Of a stretch of 64,000 nt of DNA, positions 1-10,000 are shown in pieces. Position numbers and translations under genes: made by a program. A model generated the notes under the pieces. That model worked only from the letters and a program-made list of their open reading frames with translations, was not told where the DNA came from and made no database searches. The number at the start of each line of letters is the position of its first letter. The stretch's first letter is position 1. Source of the DNA: Flavobacterium sp. 11 (GTDB lineage Bacteria > Bacteroidota > Bacteroidia > Flavobacteriales > Flavobacteriaceae); the NCBI RefSeq assembly GCF_002754315.1, contig NZ_PEFE01000001.1, positions 3,038,001 through 3,102,000 on the forward strand, read 5' to 3'.

Positions 1-2
1 GA

Positions 3-737
3 CTTGATGGTGCTCCAGTTACTAATGCACTTTCTGTAAATACTCCACTCAACGAAAATAATTTAGGTTTGGGAGTATCAATTATAAATGATAAAATTGG
101 GCCTACCACTGAAAATACAATTTCAGCTGATTTATCATACACAGTCCCCACTTCTGAAACTTTTAAACTATCTTTTGGAATCAAAGCAACTGCTAACTTT
201 TTCAACTTGGATGTCAACCGATTAAATCCTGTTGATGATGATCCTAGTCTGCATGATTTCGATAATAAATTCACCCCAAATATTGGAGCTGGTGTTTATT
301 TACATTCAGACAAAGCCTATATAGGGTTTTCTGTTCCTAATTTCATAGAAAGTAACCGTTACGATGATAATGAAGTAGCCATTTTTAAAGAAAAAATCAA
401 TTATTACTTAATTGCAGGTTATGTATTTGATCTAAATAATTCAATTAAATTTAAGCCTGCGGTGCTTTCTAAAATAGTTGAAGGAGCACCGCTTCAACTG
501 GATGTATCAGGAAATTTTATGTTCAATGATAAATTTGTTGTTGGGCTAGCTTACAGATGGTCTGCCGCAATAAGTGCGATGGTTGGATTTCAAGTTACTG
601 ACGGAATGTATATAGGATATGGTTATGACCATGAAACCACTAATTTGAATAACTATAATTCCGGTTCTCATGAAATATTTTTACGTTATGAAATATTTAA
701 AAATAATGCTAAAATTATAACTCCTAGATTCTTCTAA
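3..737 (+). CDS. PorP/SprF family outer-membrane protein, 3' part (copy A)
   Basis: The frame is open from base 3 and runs off the left edge. Comparison with the complete paralogue at 11611-12519 shows that 58 N-terminal residues are missing here, so the methionine at base 69 is internal (the paralogue has Leu there). The remaining 244 residues show alternating hydrophobic beta-strand patterning and end in Arg-Phe-Phe, as outer-membrane barrels do. PorP/SprF proteins assist surface delivery or anchoring of type IX cargo with type B C-terminal domains; the adhesin at 4036 is such a cargo. The ompA-like gene follows after 11 bases, so the two are almost certainly co-transcribed. Differs from copy B at scattered residues only. 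Confidence 0.93.
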   Translation, partial: LDGAPVTNALSVNTPLNENNLGLGVSIINDKIGPTTENTISADLSYTVPTSETFKLSFGIKATANFFNLDVNRLNPVDDDPSLHDFDNKFTPNIGAGVYLHSDKAYIGFSVPNFIESNRYDDNEVAIFKEKINYYLIAGYVFDLNNSIKFKPAVLSKIVEGAPLQLDVSGNFMFNDKFVVGLAYRWSAAISAMVGFQVTDGMYIGYGYDHETTNLNNYNSGSHEIFLRYEIFKNNAKIITPRFF

Positions 738-748
738 AAACAATTATT

Positions 749-2689
749 ATGAAAAAAAATATACTCCTTTACATAACAATAGTAAGTGTTTTTTCTATTA
801 ACATTTATTCCCAAAAAGCAAAATTGGCTACTGCCGATAAAAAGTATGACGGCTATGCTTATGTAGATGCCATCAAAACCTATGAAAGGGTTGCTGAAAA
901 AGGATATAAATCTGCGGATCTGTTTAAAAAGTTGGGGAATGCTTACTACTTTAATGCTCAGTTCGATAAAGCAGCTAAATGGTATGGTGAATTATTTACT
1001 ATGGATACCTCCAATTTAGAACCGGAATATTATTATCGTTATGCTCAGTCTTTAAGAGCAATGGACCAAAATGATAAGGCTAATGAGATGATGGAGTTAT
1101 TCAACCAAAAATCAGGAAACGATACCAGAGGAAAACTATTTAAAAAAAACACCAACTATTTAGAAGCTATAAAAGCAAATTCCGGAAGGTATACAGTTGA
1201 AGATGCCGGAATAAACTCTATGTATTCTGATTATGGAACTGCACTATATTCGAATAAATTAGTTTTTGCTTCAGCAAGGGATACCGGAAGTCTTGGACAA
1301 AGAAAACACAAATGGACCAATCAGTATTTTACAAACTTGTACACGGCTGACTTAGGAGAAGACTTGACAACGGGTGCTGCAAAAAAGTTTGATGGAACCA
1401 TAAATTCTAAGTTTCATGAATCTACTCCTACTTTTAGTAGTGACGGAAAAACTATGTACTTTACCAGAAACAACTATCTCGATGGTAAAAAAGGAAAAGA
1501 TGGAAATAAAATTACTTTAATAAAAATATACAAAGCCACTTTAGAGAATGACAAATGGGCAAATGTAACCGAACTGCCTTTTGACAGTGATAATTACAGT
1601 ACTGCACATCCTGCATTAAGTCCTGATGGAAAAACATTGTATTTTGCTTCTGACATGCCTGGAACTTTAGGACAATCTGATTTGTTCAAAGTAAAGATAA
1701 ATGAAGATGGTACTTTTGGAATCCCTGAGAATTTAGGCAATACTATTAATACTGAAGGAAGAGAAACCTTCCCTTTTATCAATGATGAAAATGAAATTTA
1801 CTTTGCATCAGATGGACATCCTGGACTTGGAGGTTTAGATGTATTTATGTCTCGAATAAATACCGATGGCACTTTTAGTGAAGTTCAAAATGTAGGTGCT
1901 GATGTGAACTCTCCTAAAGATGATTTCGCTTATTTAATTGATACAAAATCAAGAAGAGGATTTTTTACTTCCAATAGAGACGGTGGTCAGGGTTATGACG
2001 ACATCTATAAATTTTTGGAAACAAGAAGGCTGATTTGTGAACAACTGCTTTATGGTGAAATCACTGATATAAAAACAGGTGAAGTACTTGCTGATGCAAA
2101 AATCACCTTATACGATAGTCAATTTAAGGTTATTAATACTGCTACTTCAGATGAGAAAGGAAAATATAGCTTTACCGTTGAATGTGGAAAGACGTACAAT
2201 GTAAGAGCTGAAAAACCAGAATACGCAACTAAAGAAGAAAAAATAACGATCTCCTCAACAACAGGAAAAACCTATTTACCTATTGCATTAGAAAAAGAAA
2301 TATGTAAAGTCGCTGTTGGTGATGATTTAGGGAAGTGTTTTGGTATCAAAATGATTTATTTCGATTTAGACAAATCCAACATCAGACCAGAAGCGGCTTT
2401 GGATTTAGAAAAAATATTAGATGTTTTAAATCAGAACCCAACAATGAAAATTGACATCCGTTCGCATACTGACAGCAGACAAACCTTCAAATACAATGAA
2501 GCTTTATCTGAAAGAAGAGCTAAATCAACCATCAAATGGTTAGTTAAAAATGGTATTGATCCAAGCAGATTAACAGGTAAAGGATACGGTGAAACTCAAC
2601 TGGTAAACAAATGCGCCGATGATGTAATTTGCACCGAAGAAGAACACCAACTCAACAGAAGAAGTGAATTTATTATTACTGCTTTGTAA
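749..2689 (+). CDS. OmpA-family protein with TPR and PD40 repeats (copy A)
   Basis: 646 residues. An N-terminal signal peptide (about residues 1-21) is followed by TPR-like helices (about 30-125), then beta-propeller PD40 repeats with the motif SPDGKTLYFAS and relatives (about 230-420). Next comes a carboxypeptidase-regulatory-like beta domain (about 435-510). The C-terminal OmpA peptidoglycan-binding domain starts near residue 540 (YFDLDKSNIRPEA, then SHTDSR and NRRSEF). This architecture is standard for the partner encoded beside PorP/SprF in Flavobacteria. The likely role is periplasmic or outer-membrane anchoring of the secretion or adhesin complex to peptidoglycan (inference). About 12 substitutions separate it from the copy at 12969, and the leader bases before the ATG are identical. 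Confidence 0.92.
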   Translation: MKKNILLYITIVSVFSINIYSQKAKLATADKKYDGYAYVDAIKTYERVAEKGYKSADLFKKLGNAYYFNAQFDKAAKWYGELFTMDTSNLEPEYYYRYAQSLRAMDQNDKANEMMELFNQKSGNDTRGKLFKKNTNYLEAIKANSGRYTVEDAGINSMYSDYGTALYSNKLVFASARDTGSLGQRKHKWTNQYFTNLYTADLGEDLTTGAAKKFDGTINSKFHESTPTFSSDGKTMYFTRNNYLDGKKGKDGNKITLIKIYKATLENDKWANVTELPFDSDNYSTAHPALSPDGKTLYFASDMPGTLGQSDLFKVKINEDGTFGIPENLGNTINTEGRETFPFINDENEIYFASDGHPGLGGLDVFMSRINTDGTFSEVQNVGADVNSPKDDFAYLIDTKSRRGFFTSNRDGGQGYDDIYKFLETRRLICEQLLYGEITDIKTGEVLADAKITLYDSQFKVINTATSDEKGKYSFTVECGKTYNVRAEKPEYATKEEKITISSTTGKTYLPIALEKEICKVAVGDDLGKCFGIKMIYFDLDKSNIRPEAALDLEKILDVLNQNPTMKIDIRSHTDSRQTFKYNEALSERRAKSTIKWLVKNGIDPSRLTGKGYGETQLVNKCADDVICTEEEHQLNRRSEFIITAL

Positions 2690-2730
2690 TTACACTTGTA
2701 TTTAAAATAGTTAATCATATTAAATAATTA

Positions 2731-2766
2731 TAAACCTTGGGAGTTTTACTTTCGAGGTTTATTAAT
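2731..2766 (+). terminator. Possible weak terminator after ompA copy A
   Basis: A short inverted repeat (TAAACCT and AGGTTTA) closes a loop of about 16 bases and is followed by an AT-rich stretch with only short T runs. It sits 42 bases after the stop codon. The stem is short, so termination efficiency is uncertain. Confidence 0.4.
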
Positions 2767-3144
2767 TTTAAAAACAAACCATTGAATATTAAGATGAATT
2801 CAAAATTTACAATCAAAAGGATTAGTTTTTTTTAAAGTAAATCAATTAAAAAAATGTGTTAAAAAAATCACATTGCTTATTTTTATTCTATAATTTTTAA
2901 CACCCTTTTAATAATTATTTTCTATGTCTTAACTTATTTTAAAATAAAATATTAAAATTATTATGGTATAACTTATTTTAAAACTAAATAAATGTTAAAA
3001 ATTTAAAATAAAAAAAAGCTTTTTTAATAAAAAATTACATTTCAACGAGTATTTAGGTTACTGGTAGAAAAAAAAAATCAATGTTACCAATTCTTCGTAA
3101 TTTTATAATAGAAACCAACAGTCTGTTAAATATCTTAAGAAAAC

Positions 3145-3275
3145 AGCTAAGTACTTTACGAGGAAAAGATTCTTTAACCCCAAAAAGAAATCTTTCATCC
3201 CTGAAAAAAATTTAGAAATGTACCTAAATTTTTAGATCTTAATTTTGAAATATAAATTTACAACTGATTAAAAAA
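3145..3275. repeat. Direct repeat upstream of adhesin, copy 1
   Basis: Shares with 3335-3465, at an offset of about 190 bases, the identical core ACGAGGAAAAGATTC followed by TTTAACCCCAAAAA, then a diverged stretch and another shared block around TTAGATCTTAATTTTGAAA. Inside each copy AAATTTAG and CTAAATTT form an inverted repeat. Function unknown. Confidence 0.8.
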
Positions 3276-3334
3276 GTATTAATTAAAATTGTACCGATTA
3301 AGCTTCATTTTTAAATATTTTTTTTAATAAATAT

Positions 3335-3465
3335 AGCTAATTGCTCTACGAGGAAAAGATTCTTTAACCCCAAAAAAAAGCTTTCTTCCTTGAAAAAATT
3401 TAGAAATATCTCTAAATTTTAGATCTTAATTTTGAAATGTTAATCTGGAACTGATTTAAAAAATA
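3335..3465. repeat. Direct repeat upstream of adhesin, copy 2
   Basis: Second copy of the element at 3145-3275. It keeps the core ACGAGGAAAAGATTC and the internal inverted repeat AAATTTAG/CTAAATTT, with the bases between the stem arms changed. Retention of the stem while the loop diverges hints at a folded RNA or a protein-binding palindrome (inference). Confidence 0.8.
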
Positions 3466-3731
3466 ATATTATTGAAAAGATAAATTTTTCTGTTTGACAA
3501 ATCACAATCATTATATTTTTAATCAAAAAAAGTTGAATACAATGAAAAAAAAATCTTCAAAGATAAAAAATTAGATAATTAAGCTTGCTTGTATTCTAAT
3601 TTCCAAACAGAACCACCCCACTATAATCATAATATTAGATGCTATTAAATACATCTATACATCATAATTAAGTCGAAAAAATAATATCACATCCGTCATT
3701 TTTATAAATAATAAATTAAAAATTTGATAGT

Positions 3732-3989
3732 ATGAATGCAAAAATTACTTTCCTTATACTTACTTCTTTAACGTTTGTGAGTAACCTATATTCTCCATTT
3801 AAAACTCTAAAATACTGGGAAAATTTAATACAAATAATAGGTTCTGAATCTAACAGAATTTTGTGTATTAATTCATCGATATACCATTTAGTTTCAATAA
3901 ACATTGATTCAAATCCAATGCCAACTAAATATTTTAATCCAAGCTATTCATCTACTAACTCTGATAAAAATTGCCGAAAATATATTTAG
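3732..3989 (+). CDS. Doubtful small open frame before the adhesin
   Basis: 85 residues from ATG. The first 20 residues are hydrophobic and signal-like, but the rest has no recognisable pattern and the composition follows the AT-rich background. No clear ribosome-binding site or promoter was found. It ends 46 bases before the adhesin start. It is most likely chance, though a short leader peptide cannot be excluded from sequence alone. Confidence 0.15.
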   Translation: MNAKITFLILTSLTFVSNLYSPFKTLKYWENLIQIIGSESNRILCINSSIYHLVSINIDSNPMPTKYFNPSYSSTNSDKNCRKYI

Positions 3990-4035
3990 CAATTTTAAGA
4001 TATTCAAACTTTCTAACGATTTAAAACAAATCAAT

Positions 4036-7000
4036 ATGAAATCAAATTTTACTCATTCGACAAGATTATTTACAATTTTCTTATTATTTTTTTTAAGTTT
4101 TACAACAGTATCTCTTGCTCAAATAGGCCCTGGTATTGCTCCTATTAATACTCCAAGTGGAGGATTTAATATTGACGGTACTCTTATTGCAAATACTGCC
4201 GCAGGAGATTGGGTAGATGGAACTGGCACAGGCGGTTTTATCCTTAATAATTCAGGAGGTGCTTTAAATACAGGAACTACATATCATTTGTATGATCTGT
4301 ATAACACTTCATCAGACAATATTTTTGGAGGAGGAGATAAAGTAGGCGATAATCCTAACAATTGGACATGGACACCTGGTACAGCCAATGATAAAACCGA
4401 CATGAACAATGCATTAATCCATTTAACTACTGATTCAAATGGAAATGTATGGGTTGTTTTTGCAGCGGATCGTCTAAGTAACAGTGGAAATGCTTATGTT
4501 GATTTTGAATTTCTTCAAACACCGATGACTAAAACAAGTACTGGATTTGCTACTGCTGCTCCAGCTTCAACTGGTGGAAGAACATTGGGCGATTTTTTAT
4601 TAACCGTATATTTTGAAAATGGCGTTGCTAAATTTGACATTCAACGATGGGAACTTATTGGCAGTACATGGGAATACAAAACTTACTTTGCATCTTTACC
4701 GCTTAACTCAGTATTTGCTGCAGGAAATACAAGTACTGTTCCAGTGCCTTATCCGGCATTTGGGGTTAACAGTTATCTTCAAAATACATTTATTGAATCA
4801 GCAGTAAATTTAACAGCAGTATTAGGAGCGATTGATCCATGTACAAGTCTTAAAATAAAAACTGTTTTTGTTAAATCAAAAACTTCTACATCCTCATCTG
4901 CAGCTATTAAAGATTTTTTTAATCCCGTTGCTATTGATAACCTTACTCTAGGAAGTTCTGATGCAGGAGATGATGCTACAGTTTGTTCAGGACTGCCATA
5001 TACGCTTCAAGGATCAGCAGTACCTAGCAATGGATATCAAGTTATATCCAAAACTTGGTCTGTTTTAAGTGGTTCCGCAACCATACAGGATCCAACAAAT
5101 CTCAATTCAATTGTAAATATCACTGGAAGTTCTGCAACATTCCGACTTACAGTTGTAACAGGACCAATATCTGGTTCAGGATCACAATGTACAGTAACTG
5201 ATGATGTAACCATAACTGTGAATCAACCACTAACCTGCTCTATATCGGGTTCAGATGGTCCTTTGTGTCCGTCTTCTACTTCTAATATTTATTCCGCTCC
5301 GGTCAGCGCTAATTATGCATGGAGTATTTCAGGAAATGGAACCATTGTGGGAAATACAAATACTCAATCTGTATCGGTAACCGCTGGTTCAGGTTGTAAT
5401 GCAACATTTTTGTTATCATTAATAATTACTGATGCCAATGGATGTATTTCAACTTGTACAAAAACCGTTACAGTTGTAGACGAAACATTACCTATTATAA
5501 CCAATGCTGTAGCTTCATTAAACCAAACATTACAATGCAATAATACTGAAGGTATAACTGCTGCTTTGGCTTTATCACCTGCTGCTACCGATAATTGTAC
5601 GCTTGCTCCAACTAAAGTTTTAGTGAGCGATGTAACAACTGCAGATGCTAATTGTACCAATGCTTATGTAAGAGTTAGAACTTGGAACTTTACTGATGGT
5701 TGTGGAAACACTTCTGCCGATTTTGTTCAAACTATTACTGTGATTGACAATACCGCTCCTGTTGTAACTACAACCGCAGCTTCATTAAACCAAACCCTTC
5801 AATGCAACAATACTGAAGGTATAACTGCCGCTTTGGCTTTATCGCCTGCCGCTACCGATAATTGTACCCTTGCTCCAACTAAAGTTTTAGTGAGCGATGT
5901 AACAACTGCAGATGCTAATTGTACCAATGCTTATGTAAGAGTTAGAACTTGGAACTTTACGGATGGTTGTGGAAACACTTCTGCTAATTTTGTTCAAACT
6001 ATTACTGTGATTGACAATAGTGCTCCTGTTGTAACTACAACCGTAGCTTCATTAAACCAAACATTACAATGCAATAATACTGAAGGTATAACTGCTGCTT
6101 TGGCTTTATCACCTGCTGCTACCGATAATTGTACACTTGCTCCAACTAAAGTTTTGGTGAGCGATGTGACAACTGCAGATGCTAATTGTACCAATGCTTA
6201 CGTAAGAGTTAGAACTTGGAACTTTACTGATGGTTGTGGAAACACTTCTGCTAATTTTGTTCAAACTATTACTGTGATTGACAATACCGCTCCTGTTGTA
6301 ACTACAACCGCAGCTTCATTAAATCAAACATTACAATGCAACAATACTGAAGGTATAACTGCTGCTTTGGCTTTATCGCCTGCTGCTACCGATAATTGTA
6401 CACTTGCTCCAAATAAAGTTTTAGTGAGCGATGTGACAACTGCAGATGCTAATTGTACCAATGCTTATACTAGAGTACGTACTTGGAACTTTACGGATGG
6501 TTGTGGAAACACTTCTGCTAATTTTGTTCAAACTATTACTGTAATTGACAATACCGCTCCTGTCGTAACTACAACCGCAGCTTCATTAAATCAAACATTA
6601 CAATGCAACAATACTGAAGGTATAACTGCTGCTTTGGCTTTGTCTCCTGCTGCTACCGATAATTGTACCCTTGCTCCAACTAAAGTTTTAGTGAGCGATG
6701 TGACAACTGCAGATACTAATTGTACCAATGCTTATGTAAGAGTTAGAACTTGGAACTTTACGGATGGATGTGGAAACACTTCTGCTAATTTTGTTCAAAC
6801 TATTACTGTGATTGACAATAGTGCTCCAACTTTTACTACCCCTGCAGACATAACAATTTCAAGTGATGAAAATTGTCTTGCAGACATAAGTACAAGTTCA
6901 ACTGGTACAGTAACTAATATTCTAGATAATTGCGATTCTAATCCATTAGCTACGTATGTTGATTCTGAATGTTTTGGAAGTTTTGATGAGCAAGAAATAA

Positions 7001-10000
7001 ATGCAGGAAATGGGAATTATTTTCCTTTCACTATATCTGGCTTTGATAATTTAACAGCTGCTAATATTGAAAAAATTAGTTTGGCATTCGAAACAAATCA
7101 AGGAAAAGGTAGAGCTGAATTTATTTTAGTTGCTCCAAGTGGTCAAGCAATTAAATTAGTTGGACCTTATTGTGAAGGAGGAGAATGTGATGATGAATCA
7201 TCAAATACTCAAGAATTATATTTACCTGTTTTTTATCCTAATAGTTCAGGTTATACAAAATGGAATAATAACGATTTTATTCAAGAAGGAATTAATCAAA
7301 ACTTGATACCAAATGGAGAAACTACTTCTTCGAATAGTATTCTTGGTGTATCGTCTTTTGTTTCTAGTTTTGAAGAATTTACAGGATCTATGAACGGAGA
7401 TTGGTTTGTATATTCAAAAAAACAAGCTAATGTAAATGGTAGTGTCAAATTTAAAAGTGTTTGTTTGAAACCTACTAGTCTTTGTGTAGGAAATAAAGTA
7501 ATCTCTAGAACTTGGACTGTAACCGATGCATGTGGAAATAAAACAACTTCAACTCAAACTATCAAAATTATAGATGCTAGTTCTCCAACTTGGATTACTG
7601 GTGCAGATGCTTTAAATACTTCTATCGAATGTAATAATCCAGAAGCTTTGGCTAATGCTCAATCTCTAAGTCCAATAGCTAAAGACAATTGTGATACGGA
7701 TGTTTCCAATATCACTAAAGTAAGCGGTGCGTTTGTTTCTTCTTCTGAATGTGCCAATGCAGGAACTTATACCAACACTTGGACGGTAAATGACGATTGT
7801 GGAAACACTTCGGCTGTATTTACTCAAGTAATCACGATTCAAGATACAACAGCTCCTACTTGGTCTACTTTAGCAACAGCTTTAAACACTACGGTAGAAT
7901 GTAGCGATGCTGAAGCTTTGGCAACAGCCCAAGCTGCTTTCCCTGCTGCTACTGATTTATGTGATACGGATGTTTCCAATATCACTAAAGTAAGCGGTGC
8001 GTTTGTTCCTTCTTCTGAATGTGCCAATGCAGGAACATATACCAACACTTGGACGGTAAATGACGATTGTGGAAACACTTCGGCTGTATTTACTCAAGTA
8101 ATCACGATTCAAGATACAACGGCTCCAACTTGGTCTACTCTAGCAACTGCTTTAAACACTACGGTAGAATGTAGCGATACTGTAGCTTTGGCAACGGCCC
8201 AAGCTGCTTTCCCTGCTGCTGCTGATTTATGTGATACGGATGTTTCCAATATCACTAAAGTAAGCGGTGCGTTTGTTGCTTCTTCTGAATGTGCCAATGC
8301 CGGAACTTATACCAACACTTGGACGGTGAATGACGATTGTGGAAACACTTCGGCTGTATTTACTCAAGTGATTACGATTCAAGATACAACAGCTCCTACT
8401 TGGTCTACTTTAGCAACAGCTTTAAACATTACGGTAGAATGTAGCGATGCAGAAGCTTTGGCAACAGCCCAAGCTGCTTTCCCTTCTGCTGCTGATTTAT
8501 GTGATACGGATGTTTCCAATATCACTAAAGTAAGCGGTGCGTTTGTTGCTTCTTCTGAATGTGCCAATGCTGGAACTTACACTAACACTTGGACGGTAAA
8601 TGACGATTGTGGAAACACTTCGGCTGTATTTACTCAAGTGATTACGATTCAAGACACAACGGCTCCAACTTGGTCTACTCTAGCAACTGCTTTAAACACT
8701 ACGGTAGAATGTAGCGATGCTGAAGCTTTGGCAACAGCCCAAGCTGCTTTACCTACTGCTGCTGATTTATGCGATACGGATGTTTCCAATATCACTAAAG
8801 TAAGCGGTGCGTTTGTTCCTTCTTCTGAATGTGCCAATGCAGGAACTTATACCAACACTTGGACGGTAAATGACGATTGTGGAAACACTTCGGCTGTATT
8901 TACTCAAGTGATTACGATTCAAGACACAACTGCTCCGATAATTAATACAGCTGCTTCAAATATAACTGTTGAATGTGATAGTCAAGGGAATCAAAATGCA
9001 ATTGCTGATTGGTTATCTAATAACGGAGGAGCAACTGCATCTGATAATTGTTCAGATGTAACTTGGTCTAATAATTTTAGTACACTTTCTAATGATTGTT
9101 CAACTGCAGTAACTGTACTATTTACAGCAAAAGATGCATGTGGAAATAGTTCTACAACGTCAGCTACATTTAGTGTAAAAGACACTACTGCCCCTATAGC
9201 TCCTGAAGCTCCAGCAACGATAACCTTAGCTTGTGCTACAGATGTTCCTGTATCAACAACACTTACAGCTATTGATAATTGTAATGGTGAAATCACAGCT
9301 GAGGGAATTGATGTTATTGCTCAAGGTGATTGTCCTAACTCATTTGTTATTACGAGAACTTGGACATTTACTGATGCTTGCAGCAATTCCTCTTCAACTT
9401 CACAAATCATTAATGTAATTGATACAACTGCTCCAGTAATCAGCGCACTACCTGAAATATCAACTATCTCTTGTCCTACAACGCCTGAATTTACTCAAGC
9501 CATTGCAACTGATAATTGTGGTTCAACTGTTACTTTGACTTTCGCTGATGTAACGACAAACGGTCAATGTGCTGGTTCATATTCTGTAACTAGAACTTGG
9601 ACTGCGACTGATGCTTGTGGAAATGCTTCAACAGCTACACAAACCATAAACGTCCAAGATACAGCTGCTCCAGTTATTGCTGTATTACCGGAAACATCAA
9701 CTATCTCTTGTCCTGCAACACCTGAATTTACTCAAGCCATTGCAACTGATGGATGTGGTTCTACTGTAACTTTGACTTTCGCGGATGTAACTACAAACGG
9801 TCAATGTGCTGGTTCATATTCTGTAACTAGAACTTGGACTGCTACTGATGCTTGTGGAAATACTTCAACAGCTACACAAACAATAAACGTTCAAGATACA
9901 GCTGCTCCAGTTATTGCTGCATTACCTGAAACATCAACTATCTCTTGTCCTGCAACGCCTGAATTTACTCAAGCCATTGCAACTGACGGATGTGGTTCTA

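Larger units (their letters stand above)
2690..4035. other. 1.3 kb AT-rich non-coding leader region of the adhesin gene
   Basis: No convincing gene is seen between the ompA copy A stop and the adhesin start. The region is extremely AT-rich and contains a weak terminator near 2731, two copies of a diverged direct repeat (3145-3275 and 3335-3465) and long A or T runs. It is much longer than the other intergenic gaps in this window, so it may hold the adhesin promoter and a long 5' untranslated region. A small open frame at 3732-3989 is listed separately with low confidence. Confidence 0.7.

Noticed and set aside
3904..4035. N-terminal extension of the adhesin from an upstream ATG
   Set aside because: The extra 44 residues lack signal-peptide character, while the ATG at 4036 opens a clear signal peptide.
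5364..9296. Series of antisense frames of 60-100 codons inside the adhesin
   Set aside because: They recur with the repeat period and simply mirror the repeated coding strand.
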